Assembly (NCBI GenBank): GCA_028023455.1
Contig: JAQFVV010012395.1
Location: 10,288,154-10,352,153 of the forward strand
Source: Epiperipatus broadwayi
Lineage: Eukaryota; Onychophora; Udeonychophora; Euonychophora; Peripatidae
DNA: 64,000 bases
Reading direction: 5' to 3'
The translations under genes were made by a program, and so were the position numbers. Below are positions 59,961-64,000 of the stretch, in pieces. How positions within the stretch are numbered: position 1 is the first letter of the stretch; each line of letters opens with the position of its first letter. The notes beneath the pieces are model-generated. The model was not told where the DNA came from. It did not search any database and saw nothing but the letters and a program-made list of their open reading frames with translations.

Positions 59961-61148
59961 AAAGATATTGGCATATTTTTCTGGTTATTCTTCTTGTATG
60001 ACTCAACATTTGCTATTTAAATGTATCATTACATAAACAATGTAAGTCTTTATTGACGATGGGGAAGTTATGAACTTGCATTTTTCTTAAGTCATAGTGG
60101 ATAGCACATTATCCATCCTAAATTTTTTGTCACATATTTTAAGCCTTTATAATAGTGTTTGGACTAGAACTCTTGTAATTGTTAAACAGAATCTTTATTT
60201 TGGAAAAATGATTTACATCTTACTAGCTGCATAAATCTCAGAAGTGGCAGCTCAGCTTGTATTTTTCTCATATATCAAAAAGCTGGACAAAATTTTACTT
60301 AATTCATAATTAGAGAGAATTAAATTTGATTTTTAAGTTATTGAAATAAGGGCAATAACCAAGAATTTTGAAAGAATCTTAATCTGAACTGCATAATGTA
60401 CAAATTATCTAAGAGTCTTGTTGGAATTGGAAACACATCATACAGAAATTTGATGCCTGTGTGAGTGAATGATTCATCCCAATAGTGTCATTTCTAATAC
60501 TTATAGATGAATGAATTTCTAAGCACCAACTTGATTGACTTTTGGGATACATTATCATTGACAGATTTTGGAATAATATTTGATCTGATGTCATATATCT
60601 AAGCAGACTAATTCCCATCTCACTAAATATGCTTTTTGGCTAATTTTGCTATATCAGATAGCAAAGTTGATGTTAAATAGACCTTCATTACATATTCTTT
60701 TAAATGACAAATCTTTATGAATTGACAAAATGACTTAACTTCAGCTAATTTGAGACCATTGTTTAAAATTGATGTTCTTATAGTATTGTATGATGTTTTC
60801 ATCCTGTGTGCCATAAAGAATTATATATTTATTAACGAGTGCTATTTTAGTATTTAGTTATATCACTACAAAATATATAATATGCCAAGATATTTTTGAG
60901 AATAGAATTAAATATTTTTTGTTTTCAGGTGGCATTTAATTATATTCAAATTTAATAATTTATTTGCAATACATATTGAGACAATTATGCATCATGTCAT
61001 ACAACAACATAATAGTATGTGTGCATATACAGTTAAGAATTAAATAATTTTGAATTTAAATTTTTTAAATTATAAATTAAACATTGAGAAAGATCTAATA
61101 TTTTATTAATTCTGATTTTAAAATTAAATATAGTGGTAAATAAAGAAG
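59961..61148. other. Unassigned AT-rich sequence
   Basis: Two adjacent minus-strand frames (60623-60814 and 60409-60618, 63 and 69 codons, offset by a frameshift) have fairly even amino-acid composition and could be remains of a coding sequence, but I do not recognise the family. Otherwise AT-rich without features. Confidence 0.3.
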
Positions 61149-63575
61149 GTATGAATATTTAATCCCACCACTTGATGACGTTTTTCACAAAACGTACATC
61201 AATACACCATTTTAGTGACCTTAATTAATGGCTGACACTATAATAGATGTTTTTTTGAGCTGTAACAGGCCACCTGAGAGCAATGTATTTTACGATTATG
61301 TAACGAAATACTATGCCCATTACATTGTGACGGTATTCGTCAAGTGAGCACTCTTGAACTCTCGCTAAGGTCTGATTTAATGGTGGCCATATTTGAATGA
61401 GACAAAACTCTGCAAAAATTCATAGTCAGAAATTTTTTAAAAAGTGTAGTGGAATTAATATTCCATATTAAGAATTTTCATGTCATCACACATGCTTCCC
61501 TATACTTTTGAACTGCACACAACTTGAAAAGGTTCTTTTCAGCAGAGTTGTTTCCGAATTTGCATGCAAATGCCCTTTTATGTGTGAATCCATGCGAGAA
61601 CTGTAAGGGAAGTTGGTTCGAGCACTCCAAATTCCTGTTACTTACAGCTTTTTTTTTTTTTTTTTCTTTGAGGCCTCCCTGTTATTTTATTTGCATGTTA
61701 CTATTGGCTTTTTTTTATGCCCCTGAAAATAGTGTTTTGGTTCACAATTTGTCCAAAGTTTTGTTTATTTTTGATTCAATAAATTATTTTATGGGAAGCT
61801 ATTGTTTTTTGTTGTTGTTCACCTGATTAAAAAGTAGATAGGTAATATTTGATAAGTTTCATTAATAGCTAATTAAAGTAGGTAATATTATACCAAAATA
61901 AAAAAAGAAGTGTTTAAGAGTTTATTCAAAAGGTTCCACCCAAAAATATATATATAAAATAATAATAAAGAACTGTGCAGTAACATAATAAAATGTTCAA
62001 AAAAAAAAATCCAAAAAGAAGACGATAATTAAAAATCAAAACAAACCTTCCCCACCCCACCTCCCCCGGCTTAAAAAAAAAGTGTTCTTTAAAAACGAAC
62101 TGTGTTTATGTCTTTTTTAAAATTATAGACCCAAAAATTAAGGAAGAACTTTTCACTATCGTATAATATAGATTTCTGTAGTGTAAAGATTTGAAACAAA
62201 AAAATAGAAAAGCCTTGTAATAAATTAACCGAAAAAAAAAGAGAAGACAATTCAAAATCAAAACAACCCCTCTCCCCTCTATCTTCTAAAAAAACTGTTT
62301 GTTTATACAATAGTACCGAATTGTTTTTTTTTTTTATTAAAAATAAATTAAAATTTATTAGATACAATTGCACGTGTTTATCTATACATAGCTATTTTCT
62401 TTTTACACTGTTGCAAGGCGTTCGCTCTGTAGAGCTTGCTGTGGTCTGAAACTGGGGCCATAGCCCTCCTTCACTCCTCCGGGAGGGTGACCCTAGTCCA
62501 GGTTTCATGAAAAAGCCAGTCCGGAGCCAGCAATCTATCTCTGTTCCTGAGCTGCTTGAGTAATTTGATATAGATGTTGCAGATACCATGATTAGCACTT
62601 TCGAAAATACACTTGCATCTGGATAGCCAAATTGCAAAGGTCAGAATAATAGCGATTCTGATTTTCGAGAAAATACCACTCTTTATAGCCTTTGGAATGA
62701 CTAACACTTCTCTAATGTCAAGCGACACGCTTTCATCAATAAAGGACCTGATTGGCTTAAGAAAAGGGCAGAAATACAGGAGGTGATGAATTGTCTCGTC
62801 TGCTGTGGCACGTAGTTGGCATTGCGGGTTGATCTTGCTGAACCCTCTTCTCCACACCAGAAAATGATTTGTTGGCAGAGAGGATCGGTTGATCTTTAGC
62901 AGAAAGTCAATGTATTTTGGTTCTAAGAACCAATTTTTCGATTTTGCTACGAGTTGTTTATTGTTTAACCCTAGCTCGTTCTGTAAAATGGTTTGATTGG
63001 TATTATTGAAGTCTTTCAGCAAATCAAAACATCAACCAAAAAAAAAAAAGGTAAGTTCAAAACAACCCCTCCACCATCTAAAAACAACAAAGTGTTTGTT
63101 ACTGTATTGTGTAAACAAACCGACGGAGTGTTAATCCATAATTTCAAAGCAAACCAACATCCCTAACACCATCTAAAAACAAAGTGTTTGTTTCTTAAAA
63201 AAACGAACCAAAAAAAAAATAATAAAACCGGGTGAAAAACAACAACTTTGGTTTACCGCAAGTAATATTATGTAAAGAAACCGACCGATAATTAGGCGAT
63301 AATTTAAAAACAAACCAAGACCCCTAGACCATCTAAAAACAAAGTATTTGTTTATTAAAAAAAAAACAACCCCCGACTGGAATAAAAAAAAACTTTGGTG
63401 GTTTACCGTAATATTATGTAAACCAAACAGACGGGCTGACGACGAAAAAAAAATTAAAAATCGGTTGAAAAAAAATCTTTTACGTAATATGTAAACAGAC
63501 AGCCTGTGAATCAATATATTGATGTGCATTGGGCAAAAAAGAGTGCCATCAAATGGTAGGGTTCAGTATTCATAC
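61149..63575. mobile_element. 2.4-kb TIR element carrying an inserted LINE fragment
   Basis: The left end GTATGAATATTTAATCCCAC (then CACTTGATG ... ACATCAATA) is matched by the right end in reverse: TATTGATGTGCATT, CATCAAATGGTAGGGTTCAG, TATTCATAC. The imperfect terminal repeats span about 55 bp. The interior right half (61990-63500) is A- and C-rich with recurring ACCCCTCC, CATCTAAAAAC and AAAGTGTTTGTT motifs. It parallels the element at 5998-8702 in architecture but not in terminal sequence. No target duplication is convincing and no transposase frame is seen. Confidence 0.6.
62390..63035 (-). pseudogene. LINE C-terminal fragment inside the TIR element
   Basis: A 183-codon minus-strand frame reads KNWFLEPKYIDFLLKINRSS, LPTNHFLVWRRGFSKINPQC, then ETIHHLLYFCPF. 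The C...H..H....C arrangement (CQLRATADETIHHLLYFC) is the zinc-binding segment found at the C-terminus of many non-LTR RTs. The fragment has markedly higher GC than its A/C-rich surroundings. The RT itself is absent, so this is a truncated remnant or a captured piece. Clade unknown. Confidence 0.65.
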
Positions 63576-64000
63576 TATTACCTAAAATTCCACTATCCAT
63601 TTAAAATGTCATTAGCAAATTTTTTAATTAATGCTTGTATAACAAATTTTGATAAAAATTCTACAAAGTTGTTTTTGAAAGGATTAAGTTGAATTGAAAA
63701 GTCATTATGGCAAACTTATTGTATAAAAGTGAGTTATATAATCTACAGCTGTTGGAAATATTTCATTTGAATATAATCAGTAATATTCTGCAATATCAAA
63801 AGACCCATCTGTTTATTTTTCAGCTTTCTGAAAGAACTAGTCTTAAATTATAATAATAAGAGCACATTTGTTAGATTGAAAACATAACAAATTTTCAAAA
63901 AATAAGAAGTATTTTACAATCACCTTGAACATCTTTTTTATAGGAGAGTTAAACCTTATTTATTGTATAAAGATTATATATAAAGAAATGCACTAGCAAT
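63576..64000. other. AT-rich sequence to the window end
   Basis: No gene, repeat or structured element is recognisable here. Confidence 0.5.

Overview
This is a eukaryotic, animal window: very AT-rich, intron-dominated and crowded with transposon debris. Its one host gene is the 3' part of the Na+/K+-ATPase alpha subunit on the + strand. I place it as invertebrate, probably arthropod, because the protein reads most like arthropod alpha subunits from my memory of the family (it ends [12 protein letters not shown]). That placement is an impression and was not searched.

Host gene. Five coding exons (10154-10248, 20191-20365, 32958-33088, 38909-39010, 48686-48806) join in frame into the last 207 residues, from the end of transmembrane helix M6 through M7-M10 to the C-terminal ETYY. 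Base 1 of the window starts GTAAGT, so the window probably opens exactly at the donor of the previous exon. Introns are roughly 10.2, 9.9, 12.6, 5.8 and 9.7 kb and carry almost all the other features. Downstream of 48.9 kb I recognise no host gene.

Transposon layout. Intron 1: a tRNA-Gly-like SINE (about 237), small palindromic elements at 3.5 and 4.7 kb, and a 2.7-kb terminal-inverted-repeat element (5998-8702) filled with a decayed minisatellite and flanked by AAGGAT. Intron 2: a 6.6-kb fold-back composite (10455-17066), then small palindromic MITEs. Intron 3: members of a MITE family and two copies of a decayed LINE. Intron 4: a possible solo LTR and a decayed Ty3/gypsy pol. Intron 5: more MITEs, an RTE-like LINE and a TCTA-rich tract. 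3' flank: RTE fragments, another LINE, a palindromic MITE and a second large TIR element (61149-63575).

Most interesting system. The 10455-17066 composite holds two head-to-head Penelope-like retroelements, one with an uninterrupted 534-aa reverse transcriptase plus GIY-YIG endonuclease reading frame. Next to them is an array of a 409-bp repeat, each unit carrying what I read as a type I hammerhead ribozyme (core CTGACGA ... GAAA, cleavage after GATC). Two ribozymes lie on the - strand and six on the + strand, around an inversion point near 14650. A ribozyme-bearing tandem repeat (retrozyme-like) beside a Penelope-type RT is what would be expected if such an RT copies self-cleaved, circularised RNA. 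The linkage is visible in the sequence; the activity is inference.
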